NCBI RefSeq assembly: GCF_014779655.1
Contig: NZ_JACXYX010000015.1
Location: 83,948-147,947, forward strand
Direction of reading: 5' to 3'
Origin: Nocardioides ganghwensis
GTDB taxonomy: Bacteria > Actinomycetota > Actinomycetes > Propionibacteriales > Nocardioidaceae
Length of the DNA stretch: 64,000 nucleotides
In this document: positions 56,921 through 64,000 of the stretch, piece by piece
How positions within the stretch are numbered: position 1 is the first letter of the stretch
Layout: the number at the start of each line of letters is the position of its first letter
Program-made: the position numbers and the translations under genes
Notes under the pieces: generated by a model
What the model was told of the DNA's origin: nothing
The model's input: only the letters and a program-made list of their open reading frames with translations
Database searches by the model: none

Positions 56921-57411
56921 TGGCCTCCGAGGACCACGCCGGTGCCGCCCGGCTCACCCACGTCGACGACAGCGGCGCCGCGCGCATGGTCGACGTCGGC
57001 GACAAGCCCGTCACGACCCGTACGGCCTCGGCCACCGGCCGCGTGCTCGTGAGCCCGACCGTGGTCGAGCTGCTGCGTGGCGAGGGCGTGCCCAAGGGTG
57101 ACGCGCTCGCCGTGGCCCGCATCGCCGGGATCATGGGGGCCAAGCAGACGCCCGCGCTGGTCCCGCTGTGCCACCCGCTCGCGATCTCGGGCGTGACCGT
57201 CGACCTCGAGGTCACCGACGAGTCCGTCGACATCACCGCCACCGTCCGCACCACCGACCGCACCGGCGTCGAGATGGAGGCGTTGACCGCCGTCTCGGTG
57301 GCCGCGCTCACCGTCGTCGACATGGTCAAGGCCGTCGACAAGGCGGCCGTCATCACCGACATCCGGGTCGAGACCAAGACCGGCGGTCGCTCGGGGGACT
57401 GGTCGCGATGA
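56920..57411 (+). CDS. moaC: cyclic pyranopterin monophosphate synthase MoaC
   Basis: 163 residues. [43 protein letters not shown] (catalytic His/Cys region) and [25 protein letters not shown] are the family motifs. It converts the 3',8-cH2GTP made by MoaA into cPMP. No moaA is in the window. It overlaps moeA and mog. Confidence 0.95.
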   Translation: MASEDHAGAARLTHVDDSGAARMVDVGDKPVTTRTASATGRVLVSPTVVELLRGEGVPKGDALAVARIAGIMGAKQTPALVPLCHPLAISGVTVDLEVTDESVDITATVRTTDRTGVEMEALTAVSVAALTVVDMVKAVDKAAVITDIRVETKTGGRSGDWSR

Positions 57412-57884
57412 GCCTCCCCGCGGCCGTCGTCGTCGCCTCCAACCGCGCCGCGGCAGGGACGTACGCCGACGAGACCGGTCCGCTGATCGCCGACTGGCTG
57501 CGCGGGCAGGGGTTCGACTGCGGCGAGCCGGCCGTCGTGCCCGACGGCGACCCGGTCCGCGAGGCGATCTCCGCCGCAGTGGCGGCCGGGGCGCGCCTGG
57601 TCCTCACCACGGGCGGCACGGGTCTGACCCCGACCGACCGCACCCCCGAGGCGACCGCTGCGCTCCTCGACCGCGAGGTGCCGGGCATCGCCGAGGCGAT
57701 CCGCGCGGCGGGCGTCGCCAAGGGCGTGCCGACGGCGATGCTCTCGCGCGGCCTGGCGGGCCTCGTCGGGGACTGCCTGGTCGTCAACCTCCCCGGGTCG
57801 CGCGGCGGCGTGAAGGACGGCCTCGGTGTGCTCGAGCCGGTCGTGCGCCACGCCGTCGAGCAGGTCGTCGGGAGCGACCACTGA
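57408..57884 (+). CDS. mog: molybdenum cofactor biosynthesis protein MogA/MoaB
   Basis: 158 residues. [20 protein letters not shown] and [15 protein letters not shown] are the signature blocks of the adenylyltransferase. It activates molybdopterin before MoeA acts. ATGA overlap with moaC; the TGA overlaps the CTG start of the next gene (CTGA). Confidence 0.93.
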   Translation: MSLPAAVVVASNRAAAGTYADETGPLIADWLRGQGFDCGEPAVVPDGDPVREAISAAVAAGARLVLTTGGTGLTPTDRTPEATAALLDREVPGIAEAIRAAGVAKGVPTAMLSRGLAGLVGDCLVVNLPGSRGGVKDGLGVLEPVVRHAVEQVVGSDH

Positions 57885-58501
57885 GCGCGCTGTCCGGCGA
57901 CGCGCCGGGCTGGCCGGCCCGCCTGGAGTCCGAGGGCGTCGTCGTGCGTCCGCTCAGGCGCGCCGACGCCGACGAGTGGCAGGCCGTGCGCGCCCGCAAC
58001 CACGACTGGCTGCGGCCGTGGGACGCGACCGTCCCGCCGGGTGCCGCGCCGCGTCCGTCGTCCTACAAGGTCGTCACCCGGTCGCTGCTGCAGCAGGCCA
58101 GGCAGGGACTCTGCCTGCCGTTCGTGATCGAGGTCGAGGGCCGCTTCTCCGGCCAGGTGACGGTGAGCAACGTGGCGCGGGGGTCGGCGCAGTGGGCGTC
58201 GATCGGCTACTGGGTCTCCGCCGACGTCGCCGGGCGCGGGGTCGCGCCGCGTGCGGTGGGCCTGGTGATCGACCACTGCCTCGGCCCGGTGCGGCTGCAC
58301 CGCGTGGAGATCTGCGTGCGCCCCGAGAACACCAACTCGCTGCGGGTCGTGGAGAAGCTCGGCCTCGAGCAGGTCGGGTACGCCCCGCGGTTCCTGCACA
58401 TCGACGGGGCGTGGCGCGACCACCGGATCTTCGCCGTCACCGCCGAGGAGGCACCCGAAGGGGTCCTCGCACGGCTCTCGACACATCAGTCACACCAGTA
58501 G
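57881..58501 (+). CDS. RimJ-like GNAT acetyltransferase, probable CTG start
   Basis: 206 residues if it starts at CTG 57881, where CTGA overlaps the mog stop and GGGAG sits 6 nt upstream. A GTG at 57944 would give 185 residues but cuts into the first strand (WPARLESEGVVVRPLRRADADEWQAVR). RimJ-type motif A is YWVSADVAGRGVAPRAVGLVIDHCL, followed by VEICVRPENTNSLRVVEKLGL. Probable role is N-terminal acetylation of a ribosomal or other protein. Confidence 0.85.
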   Translation: MSALSGDAPGWPARLESEGVVVRPLRRADADEWQAVRARNHDWLRPWDATVPPGAAPRPSSYKVVTRSLLQQARQGLCLPFVIEVEGRFSGQVTVSNVARGSAQWASIGYWVSADVAGRGVAPRAVGLVIDHCLGPVRLHRVEICVRPENTNSLRVVEKLGLEQVGYAPRFLHIDGAWRDHRIFAVTAEEAPEGVLARLSTHQSHQ

Positions 58502-58561
58502 TTCTGCGACACACCACTTGACATCCGCCCCGCTCACGCTCCACGCTCCTACGCTTCGGAC

Positions 58562-59500
58562 GTGGACCTGAGCGCTCTCATCTTCGTCGCCCTTGCCGTG
58601 GCGTGGGCCGTCTACCTGATCCCCAAGGCCCTCAAGCACCACGACGAGGTCGTCCGCAGCCGTTCCGTCGAGAAGTTCTCGCACACCATGCGGGTCCTCG
58701 CGCGCCGCGAGCCCGTCGACCGGCGCAGCGCGCGCCTGGTCGTCTCGCCCGTCCGCGCCTCCCTGCGACCGCCGGTGGAGACCAAGGCCCACGCGCAGCC
58801 CGTCGCCGAGACGGTCAGCGCGTCCGTGACCACGACGGTGACCCGCGAGGTCACCGCCCCCGTCGCCCGTACGCCGCGCACCTCGCCCGTCGCCGAGCGC
58901 GCCTCCGCCCGCCGTGCCGCGAAGCGCCGCCGCAACGTCCTCGCCCTCGTCCTGCTGGCCAACACCGTCGTCATCGGCCTGGCCGCCGCGTCCGTCATCG
59001 CGTGGCCGTGGGTCGCCGCGCCCGCCGCGGTGCTCGTCGCCTGGCTGGTCGCCTGCCGGGTCTCCGTACGCGCCGAGCGTCGCCAGCGCACCGCCCGCTC
59101 CGCGATCGAGATCGGCCTGCCGCCGCTCATCGAGGAGGAGCAGGGCGACCTCACCGGCGAGCTGCCGGTCACGCCGCCCCAGCCGCGCGTCCCCGCCGCC
59201 CCGGCGGCCCCCGAGCCGTCCGAGTCGTCCCCGGCCGCCGACGCGCCGGGCGTGGTCACCGGCGAGATCCCGGTCGTCGGCGGGTGGGACATGGTGCCCA
59301 CCACGCTCCCGACCTACGTCAACAAGCCGGCCGCGGCGCGGCGTACGGTCTCCACCATCGACCTCGACTCCACCGGCGTCTGGTCCAGCGGCCGCAACGA
59401 CGAGGACTCCGCCCTCGCCCGGTCCGCCGAGCAGTCCGCGCGCACCGCCCGCGAGGCCGACGAGTCCGAGCGCGAGGCCCGTCGCGCGAGCGGCGCCTGA
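58562..59500 (+). CDS. sepX: SepX/GlpR-like divisome membrane protein
   Basis: 312 residues from the GTG at 58562. The opening VDLSALIFVALAVAWAVYLIPKALKHHDE followed by RSRSVEKFSHTMRVLARREP is the diagnostic start of actinobacterial SepX/GlpR, which binds FtsZ-associated SepF and stabilises the Z-ring. Two more hydrophobic segments (LALVLLANTVVIGLAA, WVAAPAAVLVAWLVAC) lie near the middle, and the C-terminal half is low-complexity and acidic. In other actinobacteria, as I recall, it stands near moeA/galU/rimJ as here. Confidence 0.85.
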   Translation: MDLSALIFVALAVAWAVYLIPKALKHHDEVVRSRSVEKFSHTMRVLARREPVDRRSARLVVSPVRASLRPPVETKAHAQPVAETVSASVTTTVTREVTAPVARTPRTSPVAERASARRAAKRRRNVLALVLLANTVVIGLAAASVIAWPWVAAPAAVLVAWLVACRVSVRAERRQRTARSAIEIGLPPLIEEEQGDLTGELPVTPPQPRVPAAPAAPEPSESSPAADAPGVVTGEIPVVGGWDMVPTTLPTYVNKPAAARRTVSTIDLDSTGVWSSGRNDEDSALARSAEQSARTAREADESEREARRASGA

Positions 59501-59568
59501 GCCGGTCCGGGCCGATTGGGTGGGCCGCAGAACGCTCGTGTATCTTGGCGTCGCGCCGTGAGGCGCAT

Positions 59569-59643
<75 letters not shown>

Positions 59644-59669
59644 CCTTGTGGTCTCCCATGAGATCCCGG

Positions 59670-59699
59670 ACAGCCCGGACCGTTCAGGGTCCGGGCTGT
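59670..59699 (+). terminator. intrinsic terminator after tRNA-Ala
   Basis: A perfect 12-bp stem ACAGCCCGGACC (59670-59681) pairs with 59688-59699 around a 6-nt loop, and TTGCTCTT follows. It serves the tRNA-Ala transcript and may also help end the convergent VOC transcript. Confidence 0.8.
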
Positions 59700-59739
59700 T
59701 GCTCTTCCCGGACGCGGTCCGTTCGAGGGGCGACCGGGC

Positions 59740-60258
59740 TCAGCCCGCCGGCGCGGAGTGGTCGCGGACGACGTACGAGGCGTCGACGTTCTCGGCGACG
59801 AAGGTCGCGATGTCCGCGGAGGTCATCTGCCCGGTCGCCATCGCCGCCTGCGCGGCGGTCATGAGCTCGTTGGAGCAGGAGAGCTCGAGGGCGATGTCGT
59901 CCGGGTCGCGGAAGTTCAGGTGGGAGCCGAACGTCTCGTCGCGGATCGGGGTGTAGCGCACGCCGAGGTCGTCGAAGCGCGCCTGCCACCACTCGAGCTC
60001 CTCGCGCGACGCCGACGCGAGTCCGAGGTGGTCGACGCCGACGTCGAGCTCGGAGAACGGCCGGCCGGTGCCGCCGTCGTGGACCAGCAGGGCGAGGACG
60101 AAGCCCGTCGCGGGGTGCATGCAGATGCGTCCGGTGCCGACGTCCATCACGACGACGAAGCCGAGCACCTCGGTGTAGAAGCGCTCACTGACGTCGAGGT
60201 CGGTCACGGTCAGCGCCACGTGGTCGATGCCGGCGAAGCCCGGCGCGGCCTGGGTCAT
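59740..60258 (-). CDS. VOC family (glyoxalase/dioxygenase-like) protein
   Basis: 172 residues. Metal ligands of the vicinal-oxygen-chelate fold appear as GIDHVALTVTD (His) and GVDHLGLA (His), with Glu in DDIALELSC. FYTEVLGF is the usual helix-2 turn. A C-terminal extension of about 40 residues (TAAQAAMATGQMTSADIATFV) is not part of the core fold. Substrate unknown. A 39-residue ORF lies 44 bp upstream on the same strand. Confidence 0.83.
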   Translation of the reverse strand: MTQAAPGFAGIDHVALTVTDLDVSERFYTEVLGFVVVMDVGTGRICMHPATGFVLALLVHDGGTGRPFSELDVGVDHLGLASASREELEWWQARFDDLGVRYTPIRDETFGSHLNFRDPDDIALELSCSNELMTAAQAAMATGQMTSADIATFVAENVDASYVVRDHSAPAG

Positions 60259-60302
60259 GGCTGGTCCGCCCGCGCCCGCGGTGGCCGTGCGACGTGCGCG
60301 GC

Positions 60303-60422
60303 TCATCGACGTGCCGTCCGCTGCGGGCGGTAGGGCGGCATGAAGCGCCACGGCACGTAGGCCCAGCCGGGGGAGCGCATGACGCGCTCCAAGGTCTCTA
60401 GCATGTGATGCGATGTCCACAT
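60303..60422 (-). CDS. 39-residue small ORF upstream of the VOC gene
   Basis: AGGAGGTGG (60428-60436) lies 5 nt before the ATG at 60422, a strong ribosome site, and the ORF ends with TGA at 60303. The middle reads VMRSPGWAYVPWRFMPPYRP, rich in Trp, Tyr, Arg and Pro. It has no match I recognise. Its first 10 bases overlap the 5' end of the divergent LuxR gene. Coding status rests on the ribosome site and the biased composition. Confidence 0.5.
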   Translation of the reverse strand: MWTSHHMLETLERVMRSPGWAYVPWRFMPPYRPQRTARR

Positions 60423-63232
60423 GGGGACCACCTCCTGGTGTTGAACGTCCCGGCAACCCTGGCTCCGGGGCGCCTGCTCCCGCGTCCGGCAAATCCCCCA
60501 ACTCGCCGCGCGACCTGGTCGGCCGCGACCGCGAGCTGGGTGTCGTCCGGCAGCTGCTGGACCACGTCCGGGCCGGCGAGGCCGCCGCGCTCCACGTCGA
60601 GGGGGAGCCCGGGATGGGCAAGACCCTTCTCCTGCAGCAGGTGCGGTCGATGGCCGTCGGGTTCACCTGCCTGTCCGCGACCGGGATCGAGTCCGAGGCG
60701 ACGCTCGCCCACGCGGGGCTGCTCGAGCTGCTCACCCCGGTCCGGCACCTGCTGGGCGAGGTCCCCGAGGGGCAGGCCGCCGCCCTCGGAGTCGCGCTCG
60801 GCTGGACCTCCTCGGGCGCACCGGCGGACCGGTTCCTCGTGGCGGCGGGCACGCTGTCGCTGCTGGCGGCCGCGGCGGTCCGGACGCCGGTGCTGGTGCT
60901 GGTAGACGACCTGCACTGGCTCGACCGGGAGTCGGCGGACGCGATCCTCTTCGCGGCGCGCAGGCTCAACGCGGACGCCGTCGGGTTCGTGACCAGCGCG
61001 CGCAGCGGCGTGCTCCCCCCGGAGCTGGTGCACGGCCTGCCCGCGCTGCACCTCGGCGGTCTGGACGACCGCGAGGCGGGCGAGCTCCTGCGAGCAGACG
61101 TGGCGGCTCCCGTGGTCCGACAGCTCACCGACCTCACCGGGGGCAACCCGCTCGCCCTGCTCGAGGTCTCCGGTCGCCTCAGCGCAGCCCAGCGGGTGGG
61201 GGCCTCGCCCCTGCCCGACGCGCTGCCCGTGGGAGCGCGGCTGCACACGGTCTACGACGCGGTCGTGGGCGCGCTGCCCGACCACGTACGTCTCGCGGTG
61301 CTGCTGACCGCCCTGGACCGGGGCGTGGCGCCGAGCGCCGCTCCTGCGGAGTCGTTCGACGAGGCCGTGGCCCGGGGGGTGCTCGTCGCCGACGGCGTCG
61401 GTCACGGATTCCGGCACCCGCTGATCCGCTCCGCGGCGTTGCGGCTCGCCTCGCCGAGCGAGCTGCGCGACGCGCACCGGCTGCTGGCGGGCCACGTCCC
61501 CCGGGGATCGGCCGCACACGCGCACCACTGCGCGGCGGCAGCCACGGGTCCCGACGACCTCGTCGCGGACGCCCTGGCGCAGACCGCCGCGGCCGCGCGG
61601 TCGCGGCTGGGCTACGCCGCGGCCTCGGCTGCCCTCGAGCGCTCCGCGCTGCTGACCCGCGACCACCGGGTCGCCGCCGACCGGCTCGCCGCCGCCGCGC
61701 AGGACGCGTTCGTGGCAGGCGACCTGGCGCTCACCCGCGGGCTGGTCGACCGGGTGCTGGCCTCGTCCGGCGCCTCGGCCGAGACCCGGGGCCGGGCCCA
61801 CTTCACGCTCGGGATGATGGAGCAGTACGCCGGGTCGGTGGCGCGTGCGGCGGACCATCTCGCCGGCGCGTGCGCCGCGCTGGAGGGCGCCGAGCTGGTG
61901 GACGCCCTGACCGAGAGGGCGCTGGTCGCCTTCCGGCTCAACGACCTCGCGACGTTCGCGGACTGCGCGGCCGGGATCGAGGCTGCCGCTGACGTGGACG
62001 ACCCTGCGCAGCACCTGCGCCTGCGCTTCACCGGTGGCATGGCGAGGGCGATCGCCGGTGACCACGAGTCGGCCCAGGGCATGCTCGGCGGGCTGACCGA
62101 CCTCGCCCTGTCGGAGGAGCTCCGGGACGACCCCCGGTCCCTCCTTCTCGTGGCCCTGGCCGCGGGCCTGACCGGCACGGTGGGCGATGCGCTGGCTCGC
62201 GCCGCGGGCCGGGTCGACGACGTCAGGCGCCGGGGGGCGATCGGCGTGCTGATGCCGATCCTGGCGATCAGCGCGTCCGGCCGGGCGATGGTCGGCGACC
62301 ACGCGGGTGCCTTCGCCGAGGCCGGCGAGGCGGTGGAGCTGGCGGACTGGCTGGGGTACGTCGCCGACGCCGCCGTCGCCGTCGAGCAGCTCGCCTGGCA
62401 GTACGCCGCCCGAGGTCTCCACGACGAGGCCCGGGCGGCACTGGAGCGGGCCCGGCGGCTCATCGACCGGGCCGAGACGACGACCGCGGCCGCCCACCAC
62501 GCGATCACGGCCGCGTTCTGCGCGCTGTGCCGCGAGGACCTCGCGCTCGTGGTGGACCTGCTCGAGGCCCGCATCGCGATCGACGGCGGTGTCGGCGCGA
62601 TGGGTGAGCCCCTCGGCGTCGCGCCCCTGCTCGTCGAGGCCTACGTCGGCCTGGGTCGCGCCGACGACGCGCGGAGCCTCTCGCAGCGGCTCGCCGATGC
62701 CACGCCGGTGGCCTCGCCGGTCGAGCTCACCGCGCAGGTCCAGCGGTGCCGGGCGTTGACGGCCGGGGACCGGGCCGAAGCGCACCGGTCCTTCGAGGCG
62801 GCCCTCGAGTCGTACGCCGCCCACCCCGATGCCTTCGAACGCGCCCGGACGCACCTGATGTTCGGGTCCCGGCTGCGGCGGGACGGCCTGCGCGTCCTCG
62901 CGCGAGAGCAGCTCCGCGCCGCGCACGAGACGTTCACCGAGCTGGAGCTGACCCGCTGGGTCCGGGTCGCGGCCGCCGAGCTGGACGCCACCGGCGCGAC
63001 CGTCCGGACGGCAGGCGACGGCGAGCCTCGCGACCTGACGTCGCAGGAGACGCGAGTGGCCCTGCTGGTCGCGGCGGGGAAGTCCAACAAGGAGGTCGCT
63101 GCCGCCCTCTTCCTCAGTCCCAGGACGGTCGAGCGCCACCTCGGCAGCGTCTTCCGGAAGAAGGGCTTCCGCTCGCGCACCGAGCTCGCCCGCGCCTTCG
63201 CCGCGCGGGGGGACGCCGGCGCCGGCGGCTGA
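60413..63232 (+). CDS. LuxR-family ATPase regulator (MalT/LAL-like)
   Basis: 939 residues. An AAA/NTPase domain starts near residue 35 (LVGRDRELGVVRQLL), with Walker A GEPGMGKT at about 64-71 and Walker B LVLVDDLHWLD. A long helical, TPR-like middle region follows. The C-terminal HTH is LTSQETRVALLVAAGKSNKEVAAALFLSPRTVERHLGSVFRKKGFRSRTELA, the LuxR signature. Such LAL regulators sense a ligand through the TPR region and bind DNA. No strong ribosome site precedes the ATG at 60413. Confidence 0.9.
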   Translation: MSTWGPPPGVERPGNPGSGAPAPASGKSPNSPRDLVGRDRELGVVRQLLDHVRAGEAAALHVEGEPGMGKTLLLQQVRSMAVGFTCLSATGIESEATLAHAGLLELLTPVRHLLGEVPEGQAAALGVALGWTSSGAPADRFLVAAGTLSLLAAAAVRTPVLVLVDDLHWLDRESADAILFAARRLNADAVGFVTSARSGVLPPELVHGLPALHLGGLDDREAGELLRADVAAPVVRQLTDLTGGNPLALLEVSGRLSAAQRVGASPLPDALPVGARLHTVYDAVVGALPDHVRLAVLLTALDRGVAPSAAPAESFDEAVARGVLVADGVGHGFRHPLIRSAALRLASPSELRDAHRLLAGHVPRGSAAHAHHCAAAATGPDDLVADALAQTAAAARSRLGYAAASAALERSALLTRDHRVAADRLAAAAQDAFVAGDLALTRGLVDRVLASSGASAETRGRAHFTLGMMEQYAGSVARAADHLAGACAALEGAELVDALTERALVAFRLNDLATFADCAAGIEAAADVDDPAQHLRLRFTGGMARAIAGDHESAQGMLGGLTDLALSEELRDDPRSLLLVALAAGLTGTVGDALARAAGRVDDVRRRGAIGVLMPILAISASGRAMVGDHAGAFAEAGEAVELADWLGYVADAAVAVEQLAWQYAARGLHDEARAALERARRLIDRAETTTAAAHHAITAAFCALCREDLALVVDLLEARIAIDGGVGAMGEPLGVAPLLVEAYVGLGRADDARSLSQRLADATPVASPVELTAQVQRCRALTAGDRAEAHRSFEAALESYAAHPDAFERARTHLMFGSRLRRDGLRVLAREQLRAAHETFTELELTRWVRVAAAELDATGATVRTAGDGEPRDLTSQETRVALLVAAGKSNKEVAAALFLSPRTVERHLGSVFRKKGFRSRTELARAFAARGDAGAGG

Positions 63233-63277
63233 GGGGCGTACGGCCGAGCTGTCGGGCCCGGCCGAGACCGCTTCGTT

Positions 63278-63298
63278 ATCTCGGCGTCCTTCCGAGAT
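63278..63298. promoter_or_regulatory. 7-bp dyad in the gap before the ABC substrate-binding gene
   Basis: ATCTCGG (63278-63284) and CCGAGAT (63292-63298) form a dyad with a 7-nt spacer inside the 175-bp gap 63233-63407. Position fits an operator for the downstream transporter gene, perhaps of the preceding LuxR protein; not shown. Confidence 0.35.
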
Positions 63299-63407
63299 CC
63301 GATCGTGACAGTCGCCCACTCCGCCGGCCGGTGGGCGCCTCCTAGCGTCGTGCTGACCACGGGGGACCACCGTCCTCGGTGATGACATGACAGAAAGGCT
63401 GGACAGC

Positions 63408-64000
63408 ATGAAGCGGAACAAGCCGCTCGCACTCGTTGCTGGTGCCGCCCTCCTGACGCTCGCTGCCTGTGGCGGCGGTTCGTCGGAGGACGGTGGCTCC
63501 AACGGCTCGGGTTCGGACCGAGAGTTCGGCGACCAGGAGGGGGGCACCAAGGACGCTGAGCGTCAGGGCCCCGCTGCCGAGGTCGAGGGCGCGACCCCGG
63601 GTGGGACCATCACGGTCTACCTGCCGGGCGACCCCGGTCCGGACTCGCTCGACCCCACCGGTGGCTGGTCGGTCACCGGCAACTCGATCCAGCAGGCGCT
63701 CACGAGCCGCTCGCTGACCCAGTACGTGCGTGACGAGAACGGCCAGCCGGTGCTGGTTCCCGACCTCGCCACCGACCTCGGCACGCCCAACGAGGACTTC
63801 ACGGAGTGGACCTTCACCATCCGTGAGGACGCCACGTGGGAGGACGGCAAGCCCGTCACGGCCGAGGAGGTCGCGTTCGGCATCTGTCGTTCGCTGGACT
63901 CCGAGGCGTTCCCGTCGGGTCCGGGCACCGAGTACTCCAAGCACTACTTCGCTGGTGCTGAGGAGTACGAGGGCCCCTACACCGGCAAGGACCCCAAGTG
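63408..64000 (+). CDS. peptide ABC transporter substrate-binding lipoprotein, partial
   Basis: At least 197 residues; the 3' end is off the window. The lipobox LTLAACGG (Cys at about residue 21) follows a Sec signal, so the protein is lipid-anchored. GGTITVYLPGDPGPDSLDPTGGWSVTGNSIQQALTSRSLTQY and TEWTFTIRDDATWEDGKPVTAEEVAFGICRSLD are family-5 (OppA/DppA-type) blocks. The start is taken at ATG 63408; ATG at 63387 is in frame and possible. The transporter's permeases are presumably further right. Confidence 0.9.
   Translation, partial: MKRNKPLALVAGAALLTLAACGGGSSEDGGSNGSGSDREFGDQEGGTKDAERQGPAAEVEGATPGGTITVYLPGDPGPDSLDPTGGWSVTGNSIQQALTSRSLTQYVRDENGQPVLVPDLATDLGTPNEDFTEWTFTIREDATWEDGKPVTAEEVAFGICRSLDSEAFPSGPGTEYSKHYFAGAEEYEGPYTGKDPK

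Overview
The window reads as chromosome of a high-GC actinobacterium, most likely Nocardioidaceae (Nocardioides-like). I infer this from the codon use, frequent GTG starts, ATGA/GTGA gene overlaps, an IdeR/DtxR regulator with its full metal-ligand set, a SepX/GlpR divisome protein beside the moeA-moaC-mog genes, a DUF2277 protein and an actinobacterial type-2 citrate synthase. This is family knowledge applied by eye. No database search was run.

1-15.8 kb is a surface-glycan island. It starts with a Wzy-like polymerase cut by the left edge, a GT4 glycosyltransferase, a 769-residue CBS-NeuB-SAF-TIM-barrel fusion and a CMP-nonulosonate cytidylyltransferase. Then come several GT2 enzymes, a CgeB-like glycosyltransferase, a GT11 (alpha-1,2-fucosyltransferase-like) enzyme, a DUF707-like protein and a PglK/MsbA-type ABC flippase. 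Together they suggest a cell-envelope glycan carrying a sialic-acid-like sugar. Genes at about 5.4-14.9 kb are visibly less GC-biased than their flanks, so the island looks mosaic.

15.9-29.6 kb is mixed housekeeping: a MauE-thioredoxin membrane protein, a DUF1707 protein, an MFS permease, TypA/BipA, a Tat-type secreted protein, an M4 metalloprotease with a fused emfourin-like inhibitor domain, topoisomerase IB, SerC, acetyltransferase and DCC proteins, a secreted ARB_07466-like protein, citrate synthase 2 and PdxH.

29.6-36.5 kb is an export region. TetR lies behind a perfect 20-bp palindrome and is followed by a heterodimeric ABC exporter with one degenerate ATP site. Next is a DHA2-type MFS exporter with a MarR regulator. 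A 373-bp leader precedes the MFS gene and holds a promoter, a near-perfect anti-Shine-Dalgarno match, a 12-codon peptide and mutually exclusive hairpins. This leader is the strongest candidate here for an undescribed regulatory device.

36.5-50.8 kb holds a GH13 alpha-glucosidase, a toroid-like protein with a thioesterase-like partner, IdeR/DtxR, a sirtuin, DUF2277, a secreted beta-propeller protein, a saccharopine-dehydrogenase-like reductase, an SDR, tRNA-Arg(CCU), a SulP transporter divergent from a MerR regulator across a textbook 19-bp-spacer promoter, an LCP ligase, MscL, a SAF-domain protein and an FmdB zinc ribbon.

50.9-59.6 kb holds a penicillin-acylase-family hydrolase, 5-formyl-THF cyclo-ligase, UDPGP-type UGPase, moeA-moaC-mog, a RimJ-like acetyltransferase, sepX and tRNA-Ala(CGC). 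59.7-64 kb holds a VOC protein with a 39-residue ORF upstream, a large LuxR-type ATPase regulator and the start of a peptide-binding lipoprotein cut by the right edge.
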